From contig AJFK01000430.1 of the NCBI GenBank assembly GCA_000467715.1, positions 1 to 64,000 of the forward strand: 64,000 nt of DNA, read 5' to 3'. Positions 9,357 to 19,837 of this stretch are shown here, piece by piece. The notes under the pieces were generated by a model. The model ran no database searches and was not told the DNA's origin. It saw only the letters and a list, made by a program, of their open reading frames with translations. The position numbers and the translations under genes were made by a program. This stretch comes from Hysterium pulicare CBS 123377. Its lineage: Eukaryota > Ascomycota > Dothideomycetes > Hysteriales > Hysteriaceae. Positions within the stretch are counted from its first letter, which is position 1; each line of letters begins with the position of its first letter.

Positions 9357-11169
9357 ATGGCAGACCATCAAGCTGCAGATTCTTCTGCAGCGAAGAAGCT
9401 GGACTTGCACCAGCCAATCCTCTCTCCCATGTCGCCGAACTCGTCGGGGCCTCTATCCCCACCTCTCGATAAGCCCACACTCAGAACTTCGTCGAGCCCG
9501 CACATGGGCCACCGCCAAAGCTTCGCCGAGAACATGCGGGGTGTTCCGGGCTCACCACGCGCTCAGAGACAGCCTTCACTTTCTCAACAAGCTCTACAAG
9601 ACCTTTTGAATAATCCGCCGACTAAGAATGCTGCACCAGAGTTGGTGGGAAGGGATTGGAAGACGATTCAGCTTGGGGAGGTTGTTGATCCTGGACAAGT
9701 TCGCTTTGTCGATTATGATACAACTGTCGAGGAAGCCACGAATGTAGGTCGATAAATGCAAAGCTCGACTTGTATAGATAGACTAACCCAGACGTAGATT
9801 CTTGTTCAATCTGGAGCTCCTAATGTGGTTCTTCTGCGAGATTCCAAAAGCCCAAACGCTCCCATTGGCACCTTTGATTACGATGACTTGAACGCATACC
9901 TCTTACTTGTGGTCGGTCTTGCACATCCCGCAGAGGGTGATATAGCTTCTTTCGATGAACTAGCACGGAAAGGAAGAGAGGGGAAGCCTATACCTCTGAA
10001 AGATGTGAAAGACTTAGGGAAGAAAGAGCCTGTCGTCACGCTCCCTTCTACGGCCGTCCTACACAAGGCCATGGAGGTTTTTGGCAGTGGAGTACATCGG
10101 ATTTTGGTTATGAAGGAGAATTCACCTGATGTAATTGGTATACTTACCCAGCTCAGATTAGTACAGTTCTTCTGGGAGAACAAGCAATCTTTCCCTGTGG
10201 TGGACCAATTGTATCCGCTGCTGATCAAGGACCTAAACATTGGCTCACATACAGTCTACGCCATCAAGTAAGTCAAGTCCTGGAAATCACGGAGGATCAG
10301 GAGCTAATCAGACATCAGCGGCGACAAACCCCTCACAGACGCCCTCGAGCTCATGAACAGTGAGGGTATAACATCACTTCCTGTGCTCGACAATCAAAAC
10401 AATGTCATTGGCAATATTTCACACGTCGATGTTCGAGTAAGTTACAGGCTCTCCTATGCTTTAATAGGTTTACTGACCTTTCCCAGCTCCTTACAAAGTC
10501 TACCTCCCTCCCTCTACTCCGCTCCTCTTGCATCCATTTTATCTCTGTCATCCTCTCCGAACGCGGAGTGAACGATGGCCAAGACTCATTTCCCGTCTTC
10601 CACATAAACTCGTTCTCGACCCTCGCTCACACAGTGGCTAAACTGGTCGCTACACGCTCGCATCGGTAAGCTCAATTTTGTCCCTCTTCACTCAAGTATG
10701 ATACGTGCTAACAACATGACTGCACAGCATGTGGATAGTTGAGCAACCCTCCCCTGCCTCCTCCGGCCCTCCAACTCCAGCCGCCACACCAGCCGTCCTC
10801 GTCCCTCCTTCTCCCATCACGCCTCTCCCCTCCACAGGCTCCAATATGACACTCACTTCTACCTCGGCTCCATTCAGCCCATCCGCTGCAGCGCCCGCCA
10901 TTTCCGCTTCCGCCATCCCAGGGGCTAGTTTGTCCGGCCGGTTGACTGGTGTGGTCAGCTTGACCGACATCTTGAATTTGTTCGCACGCGCAAGCGGATT
11001 GAGTCCCCATGATCCGGATGAGATTAGGCGCGCGAGGCGGAGATCGAGCAGTTCGAGCATGAGGAGGAGTATGGATAGTGGAAGGAGTGAGAGTTTGGGG
11101 GCTAGGAGGCCCAGTACGAGTGGGGGTGTTGCCGGACCGCCAGGCGTAGTGAGGGGAAGAGGGTTATAG
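9357..11169 (+). CDS. sds23: Sds23/Moc1-type CBS-domain protein
   Basis: Five exons (9357-9743, 9798-10267, 10319-10436, 10487-10665, 10728-11169) give 531 aa. The N-terminal 90 residues are Ser/Pro-rich. Four CBS-like units follow, around [53 protein letters not shown] and [20 protein letters not shown]. The fourth is split by a Pro/Ser/Ala/Thr-rich insert before [16 protein letters not shown]. The C-terminus is Ser/Arg-rich. In fission yeast Sds23/Moc1 inhibits PP2A-type phosphatase and links nutrition to mitotic entry and cell separation; the same role is inferred. The ATG at 9357 is used because an upstream frame start is not ATG-supported and the family begins with such a Ser/Pro tail. 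Confidence 0.88.
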
Positions 11170-12023
11170 AACATGGGTGGTAGGAAAGGCGGACGAGGAA
11201 GTATGGATGCTCGAAAGTTGTCAAAGTGCCTTAGAGATGGAGACTCGACTTCAAGATTCCTCATGCTTTCCCCCTTTTGAGAGATTTTCTACTTACGGAG
11301 CACAGTGTTTTTGGAGCGTTATTTGAGGACGCACAATCAGGGTTTCCACCCCACAGAAACGATTGAATGGGTCTATCACACTTTCAATTTCTTTTTCCTC
11401 TCCCTTACTTTGCGCTCTATCTGCCTATCTTACATAGAGCGCTCTAAAAGCGGAGCGCGGATATCGCTAAGTCCAATGATATATCATATCCAAAGCACTA
11501 ATCTCTTACCCATGACTCAAATACTTTTGAAAGGGGTTTGAGGTGTCGAGGGTGGGCCACGCCTTAACTCAGGTTTTTTCTCTCGAATAATCCCCCAGCA
11601 GATCTTTCTCAATAACTCTTTAGAAAGGTATCCATAAACAGATGTTTGCCAAAGAGCTTGATGGTGCCTTTGCGGACTTCGACCTAAATGCCTTTAAATC
11701 GCTTCCCGGAAGGTCTTCAGACTTTCCGAGAACCTAATAGGAGGGGGCTTCTATAATCCTTTCAAAAACTTTTATCTTTTATACTGAGCGGGTGATCAGC
11801 ACAGAGAATCGGTGAGATGTAGGTTATCCGTCCCATATCCTGAAAGGAGTTTGATGAGTTCCGCACAAAAGCCTTAAGCCTCGCTCCATTTGCCTATGTT
11901 GCGAGAGAGGATAAAATTGAAAAAGTTTGGAGGTCTTTTGAATTCTTTCATTTGGCCCTCGGCTTCCGGGTGATTGTAATGTTGCAAGTTGGAAGTTTAC
12001 GTTACTGGAGCGGATGTGCCAGC
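11170..12023. other. Convergent intergenic region, sds23 and RING gene
   Basis: It holds the 3' ends of two converging genes. GCGCTC at 11439-11444 and GAGCGC near 11453 could form a small hairpin. No coding frame is supported. Confidence 0.45.
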
Positions 12024-13031
12024 TCAATCCGGAACATGTCGCCTCAGCGCCTCCTTACCACTTCTTCCCGTACGATCCTGCAGACCTGGTGACCTTGCGC
12101 GGCTTGCACAACGACTTCCCCTCAATCTGCCATAACCCCTCCCACTCGCATCGAATCGATAAGGTAAATCTTCCTTATATTGGACATGCCTGTCCCAATC
12201 TTCCAGCTTAGTGTAAGGGCTTCGAAGCCAGGCATTCAATTCATGCAGGAAAAGCCTCGCGTTTTCTCGACCCAGGAATTCCTGCAGCATGTCTTCTGCA
12301 TGTCCGCTGCTGTCTTTGATGTCGACAGTCTTAAGAATGACGATAATGTAGGAGAGGAGAAATTCGGCGTTGTTGGCTCGTCTTGTGGCACCATTGACTT
12401 CGCTACTTGTGGAGGGCTCCGGATCGGTGTCGACGCCGTCTGGGTCTAGAAAGCTGAAGACGCGCAACTCACGTCGTATCCACGTCCTTGCGCGAGACTG
12501 GAGATCAGGAGAGCTGGAAAGCATTTGAGGAGTCAGGTCCTTGTAGCGGGAGATGCGATTGCTGCCGACATGGAGCGAATACAGTTTGTGTCTATAGATA
12601 TGGCGACGTCGCAGAATTTCTGTGTCTGGGTTCAAAGGAGGAGCCGGCCTTCGCGAGGTTCGCTGTCGAGAGGCCCGCTGAATGGAACGGAAGGGAGTGG
12701 AGCCTGGTGTCGTGGAGCTGGTTTCGGGTGTCTTGGATGGAGGATTTGTGGGCCGGACAGTGTAGGTCTTGAAATCTGTGGGTGAGCGCCAATCATATTG
12801 GACTGCGGTAACTTCGGTCTTGCATAGTGGGCATGTGGAGCGTTCCTGTAACCAACTGGCGAGGCAAATGAAGTCGAATGTATAATGGTTGCAGGGTGCG
12901 GTTATTGCTCTCTCCGAGATAGCAGAGAGGCAGATAACGCAGACCTCTGCAGACTCGTCTTTCGCAGATACATTCGAGACTTGAGTCACTGGCCGTGTAG
13001 CAGTGTCGAGTATCTCAGGAGCGTGCTCCAT
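12024..13031 (-). CDS. RING-finger protein with variant ligand pattern
   Basis: Single open frame of 335 aa. The RING lies at about residues 31-72: CVICLSAISERA, then PCNHYTFDFICLASWLQ, then CPLC. In a standard C3HC4 finger H-x2-C-x2-C would follow the first half; here it is H-x3-D-x2-C, with Asp where Cys is usual. I recall this FDF version in fungal RING proteins, so it is probably functional. A Ser/Thr/Pro and Arg-rich linker and a conserved-looking helical region (FLLSYIIVILKTVDI...AEDMLQEFLG) follow. Likely an E3 ubiquitin ligase; no substrate can be inferred. The last 60 residues are Arg/Gly/Ser-rich, and a missed intron there is possible. It is head-to-head with the HAD gene, 284 bp apart. 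Confidence 0.75.
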   Translation of the reverse strand: MEHAPEILDTATRPVTQVSNVSAKDESAEVCVICLSAISERAITAPCNHYTFDFICLASWLQERSTCPLCKTEVTAVQYDWRSPTDFKTYTVRPTNPPSKTPETSSTTPGSTPFRSIQRASRQRTSRRPAPPLNPDTEILRRRHIYRHKLYSLHVGSNRISRYKDLTPQMLSSSPDLQSRARTWIRRELRVFSFLDPDGVDTDPEPSTSSEVNGATRRANNAEFLLSYIIVILKTVDIKDSSGHAEDMLQEFLGRENARLFLHELNAWLRSPYTKLEDWDRHVQYKEDLPYRFDASGRGYGRLRGSRCASRARSPGLQDRTGRSGKEALRRHVPD

Positions 13032-13315
13032 GCGATGGTTGTGATGGTGGAGGGAAGTTCGGAGGTGGTGCGGCGAAATGTTATCAACTCTTTAAGCCAC
13101 CTGCACTAGCCACGCCGCCAAGAGAAGCATTGACCATGTCGAAGTGTTGAAGCCATTTCCATTCTGCGCGACCAAAGCAGTTCACCATCCCCAGTCATAC
13201 GCCTACACGATGCCTTGCGCACCTCCCTCTGGCTAACCATCTAGGAGTCGCTCGCTTTATATACTGTATGCTAGTCGCGTTCGCAAGACGCTTGATCGCT
13301 CGTTCATCCCCAAAG

Positions 13316-15138
13316 ATGTTAACAGCAACATCGAATGGTCCTCTCAACGGCGACAATAATGGGAGGCCCGTTACGCATACAGTGACAGCCTTGAAGAGAT
13401 GGTCATGCGATGATAAGGACTTACCGCGTCAGAATCTCCGTCGATGATTAGCACTTTTGCTAACGTTTGTCGCAGCTGTTTCCACCATCAAATCCATTCA
13501 TGTCTATGACTTCGACAATACACGTAGGTCATTCGGAGGATAAACTACATTTTGCGCACGCATCTGACCATATATTCAGTCTTTGCAAGTCCTCTACCAA
13601 ACAAGTCGCTTTGGAATGGCCCCACCATTGGCCAGCTCGCTTCCCCTGATATATTCGTGAATGGTGGATGGTGGCACGACTCTTCGATCTTGGCCTGCAC
13701 TGGAGAAGGTGTAGAAAAGGAAGAGCCCAAGGCTTGGAAAGGCTGGTGGAATGAACAGATTGTTAATCTTGTCGAGCTTTCGATGCAACAGAAGGATGCG
13801 ATCACTGTCCTACTAACCGGTCGCTCAGAAAGTGGTTTCGGAGACTTGATCAAGCGAATCGTGAGGAGTAAAAAACTAGACTTTGATATGATCTGTCTGA
13901 AACCAGCTATTGGTCCGGCCAATCAGAGGTTCAAATCCACCATGAACTACAAGCAGGAGTTGTTGAAGGCTATCGTGTATACCTATAAAGATGCAGAAGA
14001 GATACGAATATACGAAGACCGAGTCAAGCAGTAAGTCACCTTTCAGATATATAAATGCTAATGGCTTACAGCGTTCAGCACGAGAGAGTTCCGGGATTTT
14101 CTCTTTCAATTCAACAGAGATTTGATGTCAGGCCAAGGCCGAGAGCTACGTAAACCAATCACTGCTGAAGTGGTTCAAGTCACCGAGAATGCGACATCCT
14201 TGGACCCAGTTGCAGAGATCGCGGAAGTACAGCGAATGATTAATTCGCATAACTCGATTGTCAAGAGCGGAAATGCTCCGCCAGGCACGCCGCCTTATCA
14301 AATTAAGCGCACGGTGTTCTACACCGGATATATGATACCACCAGCTATGACTGACAAGCTTGTCACTCTGGTCAATTTGCCTGCAAATATGCCTGAAGGC
14401 GAGGTTCGCTATCTTGCTAATAGCATACTAATCACACCCAAACCATGTCCCAGGAGTATACTGGAGAAGGTCGGAGGTATAGGTAAGAAAGTTATATGGC
14501 GCGTTACCGGCATTTCTGTTTTCGAGAACAAGCTTTGGGCTGCAAGGGTTGAGCCAGTCCCCTCGACTCAGAAGTTTTACTCGGAGAACCCAACACCAAC
14601 AGTGGTGCTCGCGTTACGCCGCAGTGCAAAGCCAGCCGATGCAGTTCGCATCCAAAATTGGCACCCGGTGCCTGATGAGAAGGCATTCGAGTTTGAGAGC
14701 GTGGTTGGCGAGAAGGTGCTGCTGAGGGTTGAGCAAGAGCAGGCAAATGAGAGTCAGTGGGAGAGTTTCTTCCCCAACAAGAATCACAAGCGTGTTCATC
14801 CAAGAGAAGAAGAGTACATATCTCTGAATGCAAATGGGGCTCAGAACAAGGATTTCCGGCCCCAGCACTCTCGACCCAGGCAAGAGGAGGATAGGCGTCC
14901 CAACAGTATCTCGTATCGGGGAGGCAATCAGAACCGAGGACGTGGGCATTCCTCGAGAGGGCAGGCCTACGGTGGAAGAGGGGGAAGGGGTGGCTACGGC
15001 CGCGGTGGAGGTGGCGGTGGTGGGGGCGGCAGAGGACGTGGCAGAGAACGCCAGTCCCAGTACAAGAGTTTGGATGACGTTGGCGACAAAAACCACGGTT
15101 ATCCAAGCTACGATGACAGCCCGAACAGCTATTATTGA
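13316..15138 (+). CDS. HAD-superfamily Swiss-army-knife RNA repair-like protein with RGG tail
   Basis: Four exons (13316-13427, 13476-13523, 13580-14030, 14079-15138) give 556 aa. The HAD motif I is HVYDFDNTLF near residue 48, with the two acidic residues of DxD. VLLTGRSE near residue 134 fits motif II. The family (HAD_SAK type) is predicted to act in RNA repair or processing. The C-terminal 80 residues are an RGG box (GRGGRGGYGRGG, with nine successive Gly and GRGRGR), typical of RNA binding. The first donor (GTCAGA) is weak but keeps frame and gives the expected lead-in to motif I. The third intron uses the second of two AGs (TTCAG at 14078), since the first breaks the frame. Confidence 0.82.
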
Positions 15139-16219
15139 GTATCATTTCCCAGTGGCGTTAGGTGTTCTACCGTATCGGACAAGCGTTTCCAGTTGGAGAG
15201 CAGGGTTCGAAACTCGTACGGGCACAGAGTATGTCTGCGTGGCGCTGCTCATCTGGATCACGTTGTTGTTCGATGTTCTTCGGCTTACTACAGTCGTATG
15301 TAAGGGCTGTAAAGGTCTGAGAAGGAGGCTAATATTCTGTTGGTTTTACCAAGGGCCAAAACTAAAACAGCCTTCGCGGCTCAGAATTGTATGATATGTT
15401 GAGGGTGCAAGGGACGCCTTACTGGAATACAGATACCCGATTACTTCTCTAATTGTGTAACTCTATGGCCTGGCGAATCTGTAGGTGGCGATAATCACAG
15501 AAAGTCGGCTCAGCACTTGCGACGGCACATTTACATAATACATGTGTGTAGTTGACACTGGACGCCCAACTACTTATCTGATGTAAGCTATACCAAGAAT
15601 GCCACCGATGTATATTCACTGTAGCTTCATGCAAGCCTTAAAGTATAGTCTGTATACGGTGCGGTCATCGGTTCGAAAATAGCAGGTGAATGGGTCAAGC
15701 TAATGCCAGCAGAGCTGCAGGGAACGGGTAGAATGGCGAGAGCCGGTGACGATCAAGCTTCCAATCTTATTTGCACGACCAAGGCCGATCCATGTCTATT
15801 TGTCGCACCTCCTGCCAAATCAATGTCGCCTATCGCCTGCTACTGGTCGCTGTACCTGATCAGGCAAGCGATCATAATCATGTCGCGCATACCGCTGTGT
15901 TATCAGCCGGGGGCCATGAGGCCAGTTGCCGCGGCCTGAGTGGCCACATTCCTGCATTGCCGTCGTCCCTTCTCTATTCACCACTATCCACCTCCCGCTT
16001 TCGTCTTGAGCAACTGCACTGCGCAACGGACCAATAGCGAATGGGTTGTGCCTACTCTATTGCCCCGCGGATAGCTCGATTGAGTAATATCGAGACCCTC
16101 GTGGGGTAACCTGGCACCTGGGGTTCAGCATGCTTGTCCTGGGTGCTGGGGCAGGTGCAGCACGAGTACAAAATGCTGCTCTTCCCTATGTCGAATCTCT
16201 CAGGACAGCAGCTGCGACC
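15139..16219. other. Intergenic between HAD and RNase T2 genes
   Basis: No gene is supported. A plus frame from 16130 runs into the RNase T2 gene, and an upstream ATG there would add 30 residues, but the later start fits the family better. Confidence 0.5.
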
Positions 16220-17615
16220 ATGGCTTCCTCATTTCCCTCCCTAAGAACTATCTCCAAATTCGCGCTTGGTGGTGCGCAAATACTCCTTGGCTCTGGTTCT
16301 ACGGTGCTGGGAGGCATATCAAAGACATGCTCCAACCCGCAGTTGAGCTGCCAAAACACGACCGTGGTGTCTGATCTATGCTGTTTCAATGCGCCGGGAG
16401 GCCAATTGCTTCAGACGCAGTTTTGGGATACAGATCCGCCTACTGGACCTTCGAACTCATGGACAATCCATGGCTTATGGTAAGTACACAAGGTCCCGCC
16501 CCTTACCTCTACCTTGAGAAGGAATGAGTTAAGGGGAATTGGGAAGACAAGAGAATTTAAGCTGATCATGGAAATAGGCCTGACCACTGCGACGGCACAT
16601 TCGACGCCAACTGTGACTCTTCGCGCGCCTATACTAACATCACGTCCATCCTCCAGAGCTTCGGTGCCACCTCCCTGCTAAGCTACATGCAAACATACTG
16701 GAAGGACTACCAAGGCAACGATGAGACCTTTTGGGAGCACGAGTGGGGAAAGCATGGAACTTGCATCTCGACCCTAAAACCAAGCTGCTACACCAATTAC
16801 CAAGCTACTCAGGAAGTAGTTGATTTCTGCCAGAAGACAGTGGATCTGTTCAAGACGTTGCCGTCCTACGACGTAAGCTCCTAACCACAATCACTTCTCA
16901 CGAAAACGATGCTGATTCGAGTGAGGAATAGTGGCTCTCAGCAGCGGGTATAACCCCCTCCTCCACAAAGACCTACACCTCCAGCGCCATCCAATCTGCC
17001 CTCAGCGCTCAACGCTCCGGCGTCACCGTTACCTTAGGCTGCTCTTCGGGCGCCCTGAACGAGATCTGGTACCACTACGACGTGCGCGGCTCCGTCCAGA
17101 CAGGGACCTTCGTGCCCGCAAACCCCGACGGTTCAAAGTCCACCTGCCCAGATACCGGCATCAAATATCTTCCCAAGAGCGGCTCAGGAGGCGGCGGAAC
17201 AACGACGGCAGCACCTACAGGCACGACGACAACCACAGCCGCGCCGACAGGCACTGGTGGCGCATTCTCCGGAAAAGGCTATCTCAACGCGGTGACTGGC
17301 GGCTCGACAAAAGGCTGCATCATCTCCGGCGGAACGTGGTATACATCAGGCACATGCGCTACTTTCACAGCCGCAGCATCCGGGTCCGGCTTCACATTGA
17401 CCTCCTCAAAGGGCAAATGCGCAATCTCGTCCGGCGCTCTCACGTGCGGATCCAGCGTATCTACCGCGACTGTTTTCACGGCGGTCAGTGGGAACTTGGC
17501 CGCCAGTGGAAGCACGAGTTTTTATGCGGATGCGGTGCCTAGTGGCAGTACGCAGGAGACGGTATATACGAGTAGTCATGCGACGAGCTTGACGCTTACT
17601 TGGCAGAGCGTGTAG
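16220..17615 (+). CDS. rny1: Ribonuclease T2-like protein
   Basis: Exons 16220-16479, 16578-16872 and 16932-17615 give 412 aa. The N-terminus is a signal-like stretch ending near GSTVLGG. The two catalytic motifs are present: WTIHGLWPDHCDG (CAS I, residues about 82-94) and EHEWGKHGTC (CAS II, about 141-150), with the paired Cys. A Gly/Thr/Ala/Pro linker (TTTAAPTGTTTTTAAPTG) leads to a C-terminal Ser/Thr-rich domain (GKGYLNAVTGG...) as in fungal Rny1 proteins. It should cleave single-stranded RNA in the vacuole or outside the cell, and in yeast it cuts tRNA under stress. Starting at 16130 would give 442 aa; 16220 is chosen for the usual length of about 410. Confidence 0.9.
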
Positions 17616-17967
17616 TGTAGCGCAAACCTTTTTGTTTTTCGGCATATGATGGTTGGAGTTTTTATGATCTTTTTGGATATATACAGAAAAGAAGGAATAT
17701 ACATCGATTCATATAAAACGCAGTTCCACCCATTGAATCGGTATCTACTTCACTTTTCGTTGGGCCTCTGCTGAAAGTCTGCTGTTACGCATTTTCCTAA
17801 CTCAACCTCCTTTAGGAGGCTAAAGGTGACAAAGGCTTGTCGAATATGGACACTTGCATCAGCGGCGCAGCGGCAGGAATCCGCCAGGCTGCAGTGTGGC
17901 GCAGGCTCGTCCTCTCCCGTGGGCTAAAATTGCAGTGCACTTGGGGGCCTCAAACGTATCCCAACCC

Positions 17968-18060
17968 CGACCCCTAACCTGTATACCCTAACTAACCCTG
18001 ACCCTAACTGGGGTTCCCCCAGACCCCACTGGGGAAGCCCCCAGACCCCCAGGCTCGCTG
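17968..18060. repeat. Interstitial telomere-like patch plus C/G-run inverted motif
   Basis: CCCTAAC-type units occur four times with spacers between about 17971 and 18008 (CCCTAACC, CCCTAACTAACCCTGACCCTAAC). The fungal telomere unit is TTAGGG, whose complement is CCCTAA. Directly after it come GGGGTTCCCCCAGACCCC and GGGGAAGCCCCCAGACCCCC, two near-copies of a GGGG...CCCCCAGACCCC motif about 20 bases apart. The telomere-like units are imperfect, so chance composition remains possible. Confidence 0.5.
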
Positions 18061-18183
18061 CGCTTGAATAATACGGTGGCGTACACGAAGTCTGTTGCCC
18101 AAAAAAGTCGAGCTCTTCGACAGCGGAATTACACTACTACTCTGCATGTACGAAATCATAATACAAAAGTAGTTGGCCATAAC

Positions 18184-18210
18184 CTCTAGAAGCACATCTA
18201 TCTTCTAGAG
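18184..18210. repeat. Perfect 9-bp hairpin
   Basis: CTCTAGAAG at 18184-18192 pairs exactly with CTTCTAGAG at 18202-18210 across a 9-base loop, in an AT-rich context. No role assigned. Confidence 0.6.
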
Positions 18211-19837
18211 TAAGTATTATAATAAAATATACATATTTCGTTGTTGGAGGTTGTTTTGCCTTCAAGTCTGGTTTTGGTGTTTGTAGTTTAGCAAGCAAAT
18301 AGCTGGAGCGGTGCGCGAGGCTCCCGCGAGACTGGACCTCCGTATCCAGATTTTAGACTCGGCGTAAAGCACTCAAATTCCCTTTGTAGTGGATACAATT
18401 GATTTATTAAGCTCTTTTCTGAAAGTCTAGTATAGACTAAATATTGCTAATATAATTTTGTAAAGAAAGGATTTGAGATTAGTAAAACAGCTTAATCGAG
18501 CTGCGCACCATCTACAACTATACTTTTTGAAACCTATGTCGAGTTCAAATACGTGTCACAAAACAAGCCTAATACATCAATGTCAGCATTCACATCACGT
18601 CACAAACAAGCCAGAAGCTTTGGAGAAGAGAATCTTTGCATTGAAGAGGGTACAGCAGAGTAAAAAACAGCCTCATCCAGCTCACAAGACCCGCCTTGCC
18701 ACTTATCAATCCATCACCCATAACCGAGCAATCAATCAACAAGCCCCAGCAAGAGATCGTGCAAACAAGCAGGCTGAAACCACCGTACCTTCTCAACCAT
18801 GTCCCCAAAAACATTTTTTTATGTATGATAATCACTTCTCATTTTTTGACTTTTTCTTTCTACCAGGCCCGCACTACAAGACAAAACAGGCAATCGCGAC
18901 GTTCTGGGAGCCCAAAAAGACTTTTTCGGATTCGAGACGTTGCGAGAGACTGAAGAGTTGTGAGGTATAGAGCCCAGACTGATCCGGTCCCGTTCGTGGC
19001 GAAAAGGATGATCAACGATGAGATGAGCCGATGCGTAGCGCTCAAGGTTAAGGTTTTGCGGTATCCGAGATGAGGGAGAGGAACCGCGAGAATGAGTTGC
19101 AATGCCAGCCTTCGACAAACAGGCGCCGATGCCAGGAGATGGAGTTGAACAGGGGTGATTATGAAGTTGGCTCAGGAGAGCCAAGACGTCTTTACCAGAA
19201 TACGTCTGAGAAAAGTGATGTGTGGAAAAGTGGTCCATCGCCCAAGAAGTGGAGAAATTCTACGGGCTCTGAATCGAGGGGCGGTGGTTGATAAACATGT
19301 AATTCGGGAAACCGTGAAATCCTCTATAGAAAGAGAATAGACTTTTAGCAAATACTTCGCTAGTCGTCAATCCCGCCAATCCGATGACGGCTTGTGCCGG
19401 ATACCAGCAAAATGGGAGATAGCCGGACATGAAGAATATTCCGGCGCGTAAGCGTGCATGGCCGACCAAAGTGAAAGAAAGAAAAGAAAAAGAAATCCAG
19501 AAATGACCAGGTATATAGTACAGATACGACAGACGGAATTTCGTAAAACCCCATCAAGCGCCGATGTTTCGATTCGTTAAACCTCCCGAGGAAAGGAAAA
19601 TCCAGGTATCCCGTATCGAGTTGTCGACTGCCGCTCGTAAAACCGTGAGAAAATGTAGAACACCAGAATATGTGCAGGTGAGAACAATACCAAATGCAAA
19701 TCTCCTGGCTTCCTGAGCAAAGAGAAACCGTGCCTAAAAGTTGAGATACAAGACCCGGCACCAAGTTGACGAAGGCTGCTCCAACAAACCCAGACAAATT
19801 ACTCCCCCAACACTCCCCCTACCCGCTAACGTCGACT

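Larger units (their letters stand above)
17616..19837. other. Gene-poor 2.2 kb with telomere-like and hairpin sequence
   Basis: Overlapping frames on both strands (18473-18970, 18819-19238, 19360-19797) show no splice or family signals. The region holds a CCCTAAC-rich patch, a G/C-run palindrome patch and a perfect 9-bp hairpin, listed separately. Part of the right side is probably the dhh1 3' UTR. A decayed mobile element is possible, but I see no protein remains or clean terminal repeats. Confidence 0.5.

Noticed and set aside
15205-15225. GGTTCGAAACTC as a tRNA T-arm
   Set aside because: No matching acceptor stem or anticodon arm upstream.
16130-16219. Upstream start of the RNase T2 gene
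   Set aside because: It would put 30 residues before the signal-like stretch and exceed the family length; the ATG at 16220 fits better.
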